A DNA stretch of 64,000 nt from Agrypnia vestita (taxonomy: Eukaryota > Arthropoda > Insecta > Trichoptera > Phryganeidae), in NCBI GenBank assembly GCA_016648135.1, contig JADDOH010001518.1, positions 62,001-126,000 of the forward strand, read 5' to 3'. The notes beneath the pieces are model-generated. The model was not told the DNA's origin and did no database searches. It was given only the letters and a program-made list of their open reading frames with translations. A program made the position numbers and the translations under genes. Of this stretch, positions 1 through 10,150 are shown piece after piece (within the stretch, counting starts at the first letter, position 1; the number at the start of each line of letters is the position of its first letter).

Positions 1-332
1 CATTACATCTCAGTGATTCTCAAGCCTGGGTGTTTTTGTCAAGTATTTTGCTACATTAATTGGGCAACATGGCCTGTTATAGCGCTAAAAAATTAATATA
101 ATAAAATTTAGGCTTGGAAAATTAAAATGCGCGTCGTAGACCATACATATACCTACCCACGGCCGTATCCTGAAAATAATAACACTGTTAATTTTTAAAA
201 ATTAAAAAATCAGCCCACGATTTTAAGGGTTCAATATTTGTGTTATCCAAACCAGAACGATCGATTCGACACATTATGCCATTATCAACTGATAAACATA
301 GAACATTTTAGTGAGTTTAAATACAAAATATA

Positions 333-402
333 TTGGAAATAACAAAGATAATTGAATAAAAACATTGGTGTGCATTTATTCAATTATTCTTATTATTTCC
401 AA
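333..402. repeat. Hairpin with 28-bp arms
   Basis: Bases 333-360 and 375-402 are near-perfect reverse complements (TTGGAAATAACAAAGATAAT and its mirror) around a 14-base loop. It lies inside the larger TIR element. It is probably a second foldback insertion or the core of that element. Confidence 0.7.
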
Positions 403-532
403 CATTGTGTATTTTAGATTTAACGTTTAATTACCTATTCAGGTGGTATAATTGTAAAGCCATTACCTGTGTTGATTGTTTTATTATTATTCATGTAATT
501 TCCCTAAATTTCACCAAATACTTTTGTATATA

Positions 533-723
533 CATCCATCCATCCTCAGCGTTACAACTCTTGGTGGGTCCTATCTGCCTCCAGGAAAGTCCTCCATGCT
601 GCTCTGTCGCTGGCTGCCATTTTCCAGTTTTGCTGCCCCAGGGCCCGGCAGTCCGCAACGACACCATCTAAGCACCGCAGTTTTGGTCTTCCGACACTTC
701 TTCTGCCCATTGGGTCATTAAAC
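533..723 (-). pseudogene. RTE-like LINE, C-terminal fragment with 13-bp target-site duplication
   Basis: On the minus strand the fragment encodes the extreme C-terminus typical of RTE/BovB-like reverse transcriptases: GRRSVGRPKLRCLDGV, then DRAAWRTFLEADRTHQEL. The 13-base sequence ACTTTTGTATATA flanks it at 520-532 and 724-736, a clear target-site duplication. The LINE 3' end carries a short GGAT-type repeat (CATCCATCCATCC on the plus strand). It is therefore a very short 5'-truncated retrotransposition product of about 190 bp, inserted into the TIR element. It cannot encode an active enzyme. Confidence 0.75.
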
Positions 724-887
724 ACTTTTGTATATAAACTCACTAAAATGTTCCATGATCAATTGTCCTAGTTTGGATAATACAAGTAGGTATTGAATTC
801 TTAAAATTGAATACCGTACCGCCTAGGCAATCAATACAGCTCTGTTGATATATTTAAAGCTCGAACACACACAAAAGACAAATATAC

Positions 888-1745
888 TGTCACGTGTCAT
901 GGCTGCAGGATGAATAAATGAAAACGCTGGGATTTAATAATGGATTTTTTGAATACCGATTAATTAATTAAACTTACGTACAATGTCACTTATCGCTATT
1001 TTTTTATATTTTTTTTTATAAAAAAATAGAGATGCGAACACGGAATACGTGTCACATTAATATTCTTACTATTTTCAAACTAAGCTAAACGCTTGTGCTA
1101 TGAAAATAGGACTAACTTGCTAGTCTGGGCTGAGATTCGAACCCGCGACCTTCGGATCACGAGGCGAGTGTCCTAACCACAAGACCAACAAGCTACTCAA
1201 ATAAATATTAAATGTAAGCTATTCCTTAAATTAAACTGTTTCGCAATTTATCACTCGTAAATATACACTTTATATTCGTTTTGACACTTTATTCACTATC
1301 CACTAGAATATTCCATCCAATTTCTGCACTTATTAATTTCGCTTCGGTTTATCTCACTACGTAAGAACTTTCTAGAATCGCAGTCGAATTTCCGCTCGCT
1401 TGGCATCACTGGCTTCTCGCCGCTACCGCTCGCTTGGCCGGACTGAACCGCTGCCCGCGGTGACCTTCGCTTCTGTTATCGCTGTCGGACGCGCACGTCA
1501 AATAACTCCGAAACTTGCGCCCGCGTGTCGTATTTATAGTGGCTAATGCTGTTATTGAAATTCCGAGAAGTTCCTCGCGTTTTCAAGACTTTACCAGCAA
1601 GTACTCGTAATTTTCAGATTTTGCTGGAAAGTTGCAGACGTCACTCAAAAGTTGGAGGTGATTCCAGATCCTTCGGTAGTATTGTGCCAACTTCAAACAA
1701 CTGTCACTTTGACAGAAGTGCGCGACTCCTTTTCGCCTCGTTACA
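888..1745 (-). mobile_element. Solo LTR (gypsy-like), copy 1, with nested SINE
   Basis: Starts TGTCACGTGTCATGGCTGC and ends CTCGTTACA, the TG...CA ends expected of an LTR. The four bases ATAC flank it at 884-887 and 1746-1749, a 4-bp target duplication. A related copy lies at 19568-20042. On the minus strand there is a TATAAATA box (near 1535) and, further on, GAATAAAG and other AATAAA-like signals, so transcription probably runs on the minus strand. No gag-pol is adjacent, so this is a recombination relic. About 180 bp of its length is a SINE inserted at about 1018-1198. Gypsy is inferred from the 4-bp duplication only. Confidence 0.8.
1018..1198 (-). mobile_element. tRNA-derived SINE, copy 1
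   Basis: Read on the minus strand it starts with a tRNA-like head (GTAGCTTGTTGGTCTTGTGG, then CGCCTCGTGATCC and the B box GGTTCGAATCTC). A body follows with CATAGCACAAGCGTTTAGCT and a tail containing CACGTATTCCGTG. The same head and body recur at 4791-4969, 23875-24056, 36850-36914 (head only) and 57634-57758. It is nested inside the solo LTR, so it is younger than the LTR. Confidence 0.85.
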
Positions 1746-1749
1746 ATAC

Positions 1750-2690
1750 TTAGCTTCTATTTTATAGTTTGCCTGCATACTTACTCTTTTATTTTTTGTA
1801 GTTATGCTTCTAATATTATTTCATTTTATTTATTTTATTACACAGTAGTTATTTGATTTATGTTAGTAATATTCTTCAATTTTTTGTAAATTTCCGCTTT
1901 TGTGCTAAGCTATTTTAATACTTCATGTTTCACATTATGTAAGAGCCCAACCAGGGCGTATATCATTAATAAATAATAATAATAATTATATACACTAGTA
2001 AAAACCACAACAGGAATGATAAGGGAAAACACCAGAAACGGCATTCGCTTCGTAATTTGCTTTAGGATGGCAATTAACATAGAGCAGAATAGCATTGCGT
2101 TATATCCTCTTTGTATAGTTATGTTTAAATTATACGTGACTTCGAAAATTTGTAGGATACGAACGGTTTTGGATTAAAAGATGATGGGAGTAAACAATAT
2201 GTGGAAAATTATTTTTCGACGCGGCGCGAAAAGCTGTCGTGAGAGGGATGAAGATAAGCCGAGTTTCTCATTGTACCAATCCATGCGATAAAGACCGAGC
2301 CACGTGTTAAAACAAGGTGTTCCGGAATTAATTAACCATTTTACTGGAATAATTACGTGTTATTCTGATAAGACTTAACGTAAACATTTATTACACTATC
2401 ATACACAATAATTTCGTTGTCTATGTGTTTGTCCCTAACTTCCGTAAATTCAGGGCTAAAAACGTGAAATTATACGAATGGAAGTAGAGCGTGCAATATA
2501 TACTAGGGTTTGGCAAAGACACGAATCATTTTATGTTCCGTAATTTTTCACGAGTGTACAGTTTACAATAATTTGCTATATGATTCAGGCGTTCTAGAAT
2601 ATTAAATGAACAAATAGGTAAAGAAATTATTAATTAAGAGCTCATAACCCGTAGAAAATTATGTAATTTTAGTGTGCATATCGACCGCAA
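1750..2690. other. Unassigned AT-rich stretch
   Basis: No coding region, RNA gene or repeat with convincing internal evidence is visible. Short open frames are not supported by any recognisable motif. Confidence 0.5.
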
Positions 2691-2850
2691 CGCAGAGCAG
2701 CGCCATCTAGCGTCTTGGTAGAGTTAGTGAAGGACAATGTTACATGGAAAAATTAAGATAAAAAAAAAAATTAAGTCTCATTATTTTATATCTCATCTTA
2801 TTTGCGACATCTGGTAGCATTAGTGACGAACATTGTGACAGAGAATTGTG
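2690..2850. repeat. Dispersed repeat fragment (GCGCCATCT / GTGACGAACATTGT)
   Basis: The words GCGCCATCTAGCG and TTAGTGACGAACATTGTGACA recur at 8460-8560, where they follow a TATAAATAGCGCCATTTGG box. Both places probably carry pieces of one retroelement promoter region. The family is unknown. Confidence 0.4.
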
Positions 2851-3180
2851 TATTTTGTTAATTGTTATTATCAAGAAACAAGGCTCTATGCCAATTAATG
2901 CTATCTTGTGGTACAAACTAATTACACGACATCATGAAGATGGGACATATAAGCGTAGATTGATTCATAAACATAGTACCAGATTTACGGTTAAAGAAGG
3001 ACTAAGAATACCGAAGGTCATAAATAAATATGGAAAAAGAACATTAAAATATGTCATACCAAAAATATTAAATAAAATCCCATGTCGTGTCAAAATGGAT
3101 ATTACGGGACTCGTTCCATAAATAAATGAAAAAATATGTTTAATAATATATATACTCTATTTGCAGTTTAGCAAAGAATA

Positions 3181-3273
3181 CTTCCATTGTTCGGAAATCG
3201 ACTAGCGAGAAGACGTCAAAGCTTCGTTTGATATTCTCGTAAACAGTCGATTACTTCCCGAATAAAAATGGAA
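3181..3273. repeat. 93-bp foldback palindrome
   Basis: Arms CTTCCATTGTTCGGAAATCG... and ...CGATTACTTCCCGAATAAAAATGGAA fold back on each other, with inner pairing GCGAGAA/TTCTCGT and GTCAAA/TTTGAT almost to the centre. It sits in the insert that interrupts the LINE, directly before the tRNA-like gene. Confidence 0.65.
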
Positions 3274-3344
3274 TAATATAAATAAGTGAATTAATAATTC
3301 AAAGAGAAACATATAACTATCAAATATTGACGACTTGTTAAGTC

Positions 3345-3417
3345 GCTGGGATAGTGAAATTGGTAACACGCTGTGCGCGAAACACAGAGGTCCGTGGTTC
3401 GAATCCAGGTTCCAGCA
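3345..3417 (+). tRNA. tRNA-like gene with full cloverleaf but abnormal anticodon loop
   Basis: Acceptor arms GCTGGGA (3345-3351) and TTCCAGC (3410-3416) pair over seven positions, followed by discriminator A. The D stem is GTG/CAC, the anticodon stem CTGTG/CACAG, and the T arm CGTGG-TTCGAAT-CCAGG has one mismatch. Length is 73. The A box TAGTGAAATTGG and B box GGTTCGAATCC fit pol III promoters. The 7-base anticodon loop is CGCGAAA: position 33 is G instead of the invariant U, and the triplet at 34-36 reads CGA, which does not match a normal serine tRNA (no long variable arm). It is probably a tRNA-derived pseudogene or the head of a mobile element. Imperfect inverted repeats (3301-3330 and 3432-3462) flank it. 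Confidence 0.6.
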
Positions 3418-3519
3418 TTTAATTTTTCAGTTTTATTATTTGATATTTGTGTATTTCTCTTTATTTCATTTATTTATTTCGTATTAAATATTACGGGACT
3501 CGTTCCTTAAATAAATGAA

Positions 3520-3529
3520 AAATATGTTT

Positions 3530-3567
<38 letters not shown>

Positions 3568-3574
3568 ATTTATA

Positions 3575-3607
<33 letters not shown>

Positions 3608-3618
3608 ATATATATATT
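3520..3618. repeat. (TA)n microsatellite
   Basis: Almost pure TA dinucleotide repeat with small interruptions, just before the LINE 3' end. Confidence 0.95.
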
Positions 3619-3737
3619 GATGCACCTACAGACAAATATCAATGTGATGTTTTGTGGGTCTGAGATGTAAAAAAAAAAAAAATTAAATTAAAAAAATTAT
3701 CTTGTATGCACGGCCATTCAGAATCTTCTGTTTGTAA

Positions 3738-3869
3738 TTTTTGGGATATTCTGCCGTATATATTTGACCTCTTTGGCCGACGTTTCCGATCCTATAGCAG
3801 GGTGCATCCTGCAACGGGATCCGAAACATCGGCCAGATAGGCCAGATGTACATGGCAGAATATCCCAGG
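3738..3869. repeat. Palindrome of two Penelope/hammerhead-like cassettes
   Basis: The left arm (TTGGGATATTCTGCC... GGCCGACGTTTCCGATCC) is an imperfect reverse complement of the right arm (GGGATCCGAAACATCGGCC ... GGCAGAATATCCCA). Both arms resemble 51514-51575, which contains CTGATGA, a hairpin, GAAACGTCGGCC, then GGCAGAATATCCC. Here the CTGATGA part is lost on both strands where the arms meet. It is probably the remnant of two Penelope-like element ends joined head to head. Confidence 0.6.
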
Positions 3870-4790
3870 AAACTTCAAACGGTACATTTTAATTGCCTAT
3901 CGTCATGATTACCATCTTGACAATAAAAACCGATAGAAACTATTTTTTTTATAACTCTCTAAAGCACGCCCTGATATTGTTGCATTTGGCACGGAACAAA
4001 TAAAAACCCAGAAGCACATTTGTAGGTAGGTATTTTTACTAAGGATCCCAGATTCCCGACAAAGATCCTTCCTTGGCAAAAGGAAAGGATATCAAAGGTA
4101 TAAAAGATTTTATTGACAGATAACTTGTGGTTTTTATGAGATTTTCATCAAACCTTTTTAAAAACTAATCCATGTAAAATCAGATAGGTCAAGTTTCAAA
4201 ATGGCAACTGTTAAAAAAAGTTTGTTACTCCGTTAATATTGGACCACGACGTTAATATTGATGAAAACATTAAAACGACACATGAAAACGACGACAAAAT
4301 TAACTTTAATCTTGATTGAGGACTTTTTTTAACATATTTAGTAATTTGGTTTGCAACATGTGTAATAAATAAAATTTTATCTTGTATAATATATTCTTAA
4401 TATGCCGAAATTTTGTGTATTCCGGCAAAACGCCGTTTCATATATGTAAAAAAAATATTATATGCATAATTACGACTACAACATAATTTATTGCATTTAG
4501 TAAAAAAAAATCCATGCATACGTAATAAAAGTTAAAAAACATGTAATAAATTTAAACAAATTAAGGGACGTTTTTATAGACCATTATTATAAATCATATA
4601 TGATTTATGTTTATATATGCCGAAATAAAATGAAATAAACTGTTTAAGAGCACTTTAATTATTATATATTAATTTTTACGTCAAATTGACGATTTTCACT
4701 CAACTCTGCTGACCGCGTCATTTCTATCATGAGATATGAAGCTTTGAAATATCTAAAGAATTGACAAAAAATAAGAAAATAGGTATCTCA

Positions 4791-4969
4791 TTTTTTTAAA
4801 ATAGAGATACGAACACGGAATACGTGTCACATCAACATTCTTACTACGTATTTTCAAATTAATCTAAACGCTTGAACTATGAAAATAGGACTAAATTGCT
4901 AGTGTTTTTGAATGGGGCTCGAACCACCCACCATTGAATCACATAGTCTACTCTATCAACAAGCTACTA
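4791..4969 (-). mobile_element. tRNA-derived SINE, copy 2
   Basis: Same family and orientation as 1018-1198: the plus strand shows GAACACGGAATACGTGTCAC, TCTAAACGCTTGAACTATG and, at the other end, CAACAAGCTACT. The tRNA-like head is more decayed (GGGGCTCGAACCACCC carries the B box in reverse). Confidence 0.8.
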
Positions 4970-5369
4970 TTTTTCGATAATTCAATATGAAAAACATCCT
5001 CCTTTTTATCGAGTATCTATTGTTTCCAAAGTATATCAATGAAATATATGGGAACATGATATAGTTTATATACGATGAAATAACATAAATTTTTTTTTCA
5101 CTAAATTATCGTTAATTATACGCACACATAACATTTTAATACATAGGGGGAGCACGTGAGTTGAATAAATGATTTTAGATAATAAAACATGTATTCAGAT
5201 CCAAAAATAAAATACTAAAATTAAGCTCGTAGCGTAGCAGGACTCTATCTTTCTGCGATAGCGTACATACATAATTAATTGAAAAGGGACTTCACAAAAA
5301 ATTATCATAAATTACCTAAAAACCTTAACTGAAATTCGGATAAAAATCTCCATAATCCTTAATTAAAAT

Positions 5370-5700
5370 TCCGTGTACATACTTCCGTCTCCCGCCCCGC
5401 AGAGGGCGAATTCCTCCCGTATCATAATATCCGATAATTTCCATTATGCCAGTCTTGATCCTCGCAAATTAAGATGGTCGCTGTTTGGCCAGGATTCCAG
5501 AAATCTCCAGTTTCCCGGAAGCACTCAAGCCGCGCTGGAACCCGCCAAATCCTCGGGAGGAAAATCGACAGATGGCGGGGCTAAAGCTTTTTACAGTCCC
5601 ACCAAGGATTGGAGCAAATCCCGGATAATAGCTACACAGCGGTTCCAAGATAGGATAGTTCCCCTACAGGGTAAACATCAAATGATATTATCATTCTCTT
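5370..5700. other. GC-richer, apparently single-copy island
   Basis: Base composition changes abruptly from AT-rich repeats to CCCGCCCCGCAGAGGGCG and similar sequence. A 149-codon open frame (5373-5822, plus) crosses it but has no recognisable domain and runs into AT-rich sequence. No other copy was noticed in the window. It could be a conserved noncoding element or an exon of an unrecognised gene. Confidence 0.35.
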
Positions 5701-5825
5701 TAATGCTGTATAAATTATTAATAACCTATACCCTGGTATTGCAACCTTCTCTATTAGAAAAATCGATGAAGTTAATTATTTTATATTATGAGTTTTTTAC
5801 AGAGTTTAATATGGAAATCTGATGC

Positions 5826-5937
5826 CAACACTGTATGTATGTAAGTAAAGCCTGGATCTGCTATAAGGACAGCAAAAGTAGACTAAATGCAATGGAAATG
5901 AGACCATTTAGGTATATGTGTAGCAAAGCATATGGAA
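5826..5937 (+). pseudogene. RTE-like LINE fragment, left half
   Basis: Encodes SKAWICYKDSKSRLNAMEMRPFRYMCSKAYG, matching the 'YGSEtW...ESKLNaVEMRsLRRMC' stretch after the RT domain in the RTE-like family seen at 40655-41074 and 43996-44632. It is cut by the hAT element at 5938, after which the LINE resumes in a shifted frame (RIKNEHIWKE, to about 6480). Confidence 0.75.
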
Positions 5938-6421
5938 TAGTGATGGGTCCGCTTTGTACTCACTACTACAATGTAGTACTACATTACATTGAAGTGCACA
6001 CTTCACACGTTTTGAAGTGTAGTGCACACTACAAACATTAAAGTTATTGAAAGTATATACTTCAAATAGTACACTTCATTTCAAAGCGAACACTACAAAG
6101 TACACACACTTCAAAGTTATCGAAAGTATGAGAAAGCATTTTTTACGTGAAATTTTTGGGAAGTTGATGTAACTAAACGAAGAAATCTCTGGAAACTGTA
6201 ACAACCCCCCCCCCCCTCCATGGTTTGAAAATTTTTGGAATCGAATGTAGTACAATTACTTCATTTCTTCATTTCATTACTTCACTTCTTTTCATAGTAC
6301 TACAATTACTTCACTTCATGTAGTTTTTACTACAATTGCAGTGTACACTTTGTAGTCTTCAAACTGATGAATGTGTGTGTGTTGTAGTCTTCATTTTGAA
6401 ATGTAGTTTTTCCTTTCGCTA
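5938..6421. mobile_element. hAT MITE, copy 1
   Basis: One end is TAGTGATGGGTCCGC and the other, in reverse, TAGCGAAAGGAAAAACTAC, giving terminal inverted repeats of the hAT type. The flanking 8-mers ATATGGAA (5930-5937) and ATATAGAA (6422-6429) are an 8-bp target duplication with one change. The inside has many GAAGTAATTGTAGT-like words and a C homopolymer near 6205. There is no transposase. It has the same family and ends as 31645-32857, in opposite orientation. Confidence 0.85.
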
Positions 6422-6480
6422 ATATAGAAGAATAAAGAATGAACACATTTGGAAAGAATATTAAAAAAACATAACTCTGC
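6422..6480 (+). pseudogene. RTE-like LINE fragment, right half
   Basis: After the hAT target duplication the frame encodes RIKNEHIWKEY, the segment that follows MCSKA... in the LINE protein ('RIRNEHIR' in relatives). This confirms that one LINE copy was split by the hAT MITE. Confidence 0.6.
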
Positions 6481-6489
6481 TTGATTATG

Positions 6490-6940
6490 CCTATAACGAG
6501 ATAGTTATCGAAAGAATTAGGTACATGTAATCGAAGATTTTACAGCACTGTACACCTTCTAAACTAAAATTGGAAGAAACTAGGATGATCCACACAAATC
6601 TCGAAACGATTGAGCTATTTGTTGTCGTATTTATTTTATTAAAACGAACATGTGGCGTGTGTTCCTAGCGCTTGTGGGATACCAGCGATTATAAATCAAG
6701 AGAGTACCTACGTGTGAAATCGAACAAAATTTTCTCCAAAATCTTGAGACAGTGTTATAACAAGTGTGTGAAATATTCTAGAAACATTAAGTGTCTGTAA
6801 ATTTAAGAAGAGTGTTTCGATTTAAGTGTAATCGAACTATATATTGACTTTTTGCGAAATAAATTAAATATTAAATTGTTACATTTGCATGTTACAGCTG
6901 CGTCCCGTGACAATATCAATGCACAGCATCTCAACAAACT
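6490..6940 (+). mobile_element. LTR-like fragment, family B
   Basis: Shares GGGATACCAGCGAT and CAAGTGTGTGAAATATTC with 63640-64000. Its first 80 bases (GCACTGTACACCTTCTAAA) resemble 53560-53620, and its end (GCTGCGTCCCGTGACA followed by ATAT) resembles the ends of 21890-22321 and the fragment ending near 47582. It has the layout of a solo LTR (TTATAAAT near 6695), but the 5' TG end and a target duplication were not found. Confidence 0.5.
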
Positions 6941-7199
6941 GGAACGCTTTCAAAATGTATCCGACAACGCCATAATATTCGTGTTTTATCTCCACTTTAT
7001 AATGTTCCTTGCAATCCTCCCTCACTTCATAATCATAGTATTCCACTCCACTCAGCCGAAGAATTCAGTATAATGAATCCTCATTCATAATACCGATTCT
7101 TCAGCTCCTCATTCCAAGTGCAGCTGGCTTAACTGTGGAATCAACTATCACACCATCATATGTAAATTTTTGTTTTGCGGTAAGTTAATTTAAATCCTT

Positions 7200-8250
7200 T
7201 TTAATTTTAATGTATCTCTTTGGCATTTGCCTACTTCAAAGCATTAGGTTCTCGCAATGTGAATATGGCATTTGACGTCGACCCCTCTTCCCCTCGCCTA
7301 CATCTTATTATTTGCAATCTACCTGTTGTCGAGAGAGTGTCAAAATCTATCGTCGAGCAACGAGTATTACTATGTCGCAATATAGAAGTACTTCCAATTC
7401 AAGATCTATGAGGTGAATCGTCAATTGATCGAACATCGCGTGAAATCAAAGGAAAAGGAGCAATCTCGTGGTGGTGAGATCGACTATCATACGAGTTTCT
7501 TTCCCTATCATAGATTACAGTCCACATTCGTTTCGCATTCACCCTCTTCCACACATCCCTCTTCACCTTCTTCCACACATCCTATCCTTTCACCCCACTA
7601 TTTCCCACTTTCACCCCTTCCTGTTTCCTGGCCATTTGCATCGGAAACAGTATCTATTTCTATATAAGATACTTCCTTAAGTCAATATGGTGTCGGGGAC
7701 AGGTACAGTCAAGAGTTGATCAAAATATTCGGAATTAATTAAGCGAAAAGGTTTGCTTAATTCAAAAGAAATTGTATTTTCCATTCAATTTTCATTTGAG
7801 ATGAACACAGTACGTAAGGGCTGTATTTATAAGAAATGTAGTATAATTTTCAAGGGTTGAAACTTGTACGAGATTAGTATACATGACTTAAGATACGATA
7901 CGAACATCTGCATGGATTTCCTTGGAGCAGAAGTTGACCAATTTGATTAAAACTAACCTTTCGTAATGTGAATTAGGAAGTTATGTTAAACTTTAGACCC
8001 CATCAAGTGATGGGGTAGAGGAGATATCAAGTTTAAGGATCGAAATTCGATTCACAGAGAATGTACATTTTGGATACAATCTGCTCCACGTAACCAAGTG
8101 CCCACTACACGACTCAATATGTCTTGATTAACGTGTACGTTAATTAATATATTATAACTGTTAGGGCGACATCTACCAAATGCCGTCCCAGTGATATTAT
8201 TTGTATTAGGTGACATCTGGTGCCCTGTCGGCTGTTTTGTTATACGAACT
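7200..8250. other. Unassigned stretch with two small palindromes
   Basis: Contains a pyrimidine-rich part (7500-7640), a perfect 20-base palindrome at 7997-8016 (ACCCCATCA/TGATGGGGT) and TGGTGTCGGGGACAGG near 7689, which could be mistaken for a retroviral primer-binding site but has no LTR end before it. Open frames here show no known domain. Confidence 0.4.
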
Positions 8251-8263
8251 ATATTAAACTTAC

Positions 8264-8290
8264 TATAATCCGTCAATAATGACGGATTTT
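8264..8290. repeat. Hairpin like the Helitron ends below
   Basis: ATCCGTCAATAATGACGGAT is a 20-base palindrome very like the CCGTCA-TTTT-TGACGG hairpins next to CTAG at 29949 and 62674. Here no CTAG follows, so the Helitron origin is uncertain. Confidence 0.4.
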
Positions 8291-9256
8291 TAAGTTTGAA
8301 TTTCAGCTCTACATTAATAAGTTATTAATATTTAATAATTTTATAATATATTTGGTAATTTATATAAAACCTAATTTGCATAAGTTTTTCAAATCAAATT
8401 TAACTTGGCAACAAATAAAATGTTCGCGAAATCGTAGTATGTTTGTATTAGCGTATAAATAGCGCCATTTGGTAGTGTTAGTTTTATTAGCATCGTATCG
8501 ACTGCGAGTTAAGTATTGGTAGTGTATCGTTAGTGACGAACATTGTTACATTATTGATGACCATAATAACGCCGAGAATTATGTATTATTAAATTGAATT
8601 TACGTTAATGTGTGGTCCTTTATTCTCTGACCGATCGTAATCAAATTTTGCGTAGTTACTACGCGAAAAGTCAAAATGTAGAAAAGAAACAGCGCGTGTT
8701 TAAGAACAATCGAGGACTTGTCTTGTAGCAGCCAAGACCCATGAGGTGTTGCAGTTCCAAAAGTGATGATGATGATGAATTACATGTAAAAAGCTGACGG
8801 AGCAGAAATAATATTTTATACCGACGCCTACTTCTTACGTAATCAATGTTCATTTAGAATCCAAATATCTGAACGTGACGTTGGAAATTGGTTAATTAAA
8901 CCAATCCTAATTAACTAAATACGAATTACATTCACACAAGAAATTCGTGCCCTGAATACATCATCGTCAGCCGTTTCTATTACTCGAATGTTCCATCTTC
9001 ATCATTATTACTAACGCGTTTATGAAAAAATATACTAAAGAGGCACGTGCACGAGTGAAAAGAGTAAAGTAAGTAAAGAAGAGAAAGATGGTGAAGGTTG
9101 ATGGCAACAGAAATAGAGAATATCTTCAAAAGACATGGGAAATTGGGCTAATAGGTAGAATATTATAGGAACGATTTTTAAAAGTTTTTTTAATATAGAA
9201 ATTTTTCAAAATATATTAATTAATTTTGTATTTTATTTCTTAAGTTAGTTAATATA

Positions 9257-9478
9257 TGGGGTATGAAAGCAAAGGCATCAATATCCAAATGCAGTCATCG
9301 CGTGTTGCTAATTTAATTCTAGATTTTATGCAACTATCCCTTCCAAAATCATGTTTTCTATAAATTTATAGGCTATGTTTCCTATAAAATCTCGAATTCA
9401 GTACACAATAAATTAGAATTTCGCGTTGACTGCTTTAATTTTTTTTGAATATTACTGCTTTTGCATTTATATCCCACA
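9257..9478. mobile_element. TIR MITE family C, copy 1
   Basis: Ends TGGGGTATGAAAGCAAAGGC and (reverse) TGTGGGATATAAATGCAAAA form inverted repeats of about 50 bp, including GCAGTCATCGCG/CGCGTTGACTGC. TATA occurs on both sides (9253-9256, 9479-9482). The copy at 59080-59328 has the same ends and the same GCAGTCA word. No coding capacity. Confidence 0.7.
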
Positions 9479-10019
9479 TATAACATAGTATTTTAATTTA
9501 CCTAATTGTCTACATTTTTTTACTACATTCTATATTTACTTACATACATATTAATAATGACATAATCTATAATCCCATAATCTATCCCAATTATAATAAT
9601 TTCGTTGTCTGTTTACATTCTTGCCAGTTACAGCACGGTATTGTTGGATGGGGAGGGGCATATAAAACAACTCTATACCTATAATACATAAAATGATTCT
9701 AAAAAAATGACGACCCAAGTGCCCGACTATATAAAAAATGTAATATACAAAAATAATAGATAAATATAAAAAAATCAGTAATCCAAATTTTTAAAATAAA
9801 AACTGAATTAAATACAATAAGGATTTTCTATCTACGAGATACACTTAACATGGTAAAATTTAATTTTACCACAATCCAAAATTATTTAAATTTTCCATGT
9901 ATTAGATTCTTTAAAAATCTCCCCCAAGCAATCAGAATAAATTTAAAATTGAAACCAAAAAACATGTATATAAACACCTACCAGACACATGATACAATTA
10001 TGAAATAAAAACAGAATTT

Positions 10020-10150
10020 AATTAATTTATTTATTTACTTATATACGCCCATTACAGGCTTTTACATAAAAAATATTACATGAAATTCAAAAAGTATATA
10101 CATTAAACAATATCAGAAATAAGCATTAAAATATAAAATATTGAATATTT
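10020..10150 (-). mobile_element. LINE 3' untranslated tail
   Basis: TTTATTTATTTACTTATATACGCCCATTACAGGCTTTTACATAAA is the reverse of the tail at 36180-36365 (TTATGTAAAAGCCTAATGGGCGTAAATAAATAAA). A match to GTTTAATGTATATACTTTTTGAA extends it. No coding part remains. Confidence 0.65.

Larger units (their letters stand above)
219..808. mobile_element. TIR DNA element (MITE-like), interrupted
   Basis: The left part (about 219-325) and the right part (about 725-808) are imperfect inverted copies of each other. Shared blocks include GTTATCCAAAC near 240 and GAACATTTTAGTGAGTTT at 301-318, mirrored at about 736-755 and 770-783. This is the structure of a non-autonomous DNA transposon. It also contains a perfect-looking 28-bp-arm hairpin (333-402) and a nested LINE fragment (533-723). 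No transposase is visible. The superfamily is unknown and the outer ends are approximate. Confidence 0.55.
2871..3685 (+). pseudogene. CR1-like LINE 3' end, interrupted by tRNA-like cassette
   Basis: From 2873 the frame encodes KKQGSMPINAILWYKLIT, then HSTRFTVKEGLRIPKV and YGKRTLKYVIPKILNKIP. This is the usual C-terminal tail of CR1/Jockey-type LINE proteins, where a basic region is followed by 'tyGqRSfkYqgPkiWNsLP'-like residues. The same protein occurs on the minus strand at 32083-32705. The LINE 3' untranslated end is at about 3620-3685 (TTGATGCACCTACAGACAAA, then GTCTGAGATG and an A run), and matches 32140-32200 in reverse. An insertion at about 3166-3487 separates coding part and 3' end. 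The copy is heavily 5'-truncated. Confidence 0.8.

Noticed and set aside
7680..7710. TGGTGTCGGGGAC as a retroviral primer-binding site
   Set aside because: No LTR end (CA) or LTR-like sequence directly before it and no gag-pol after it.
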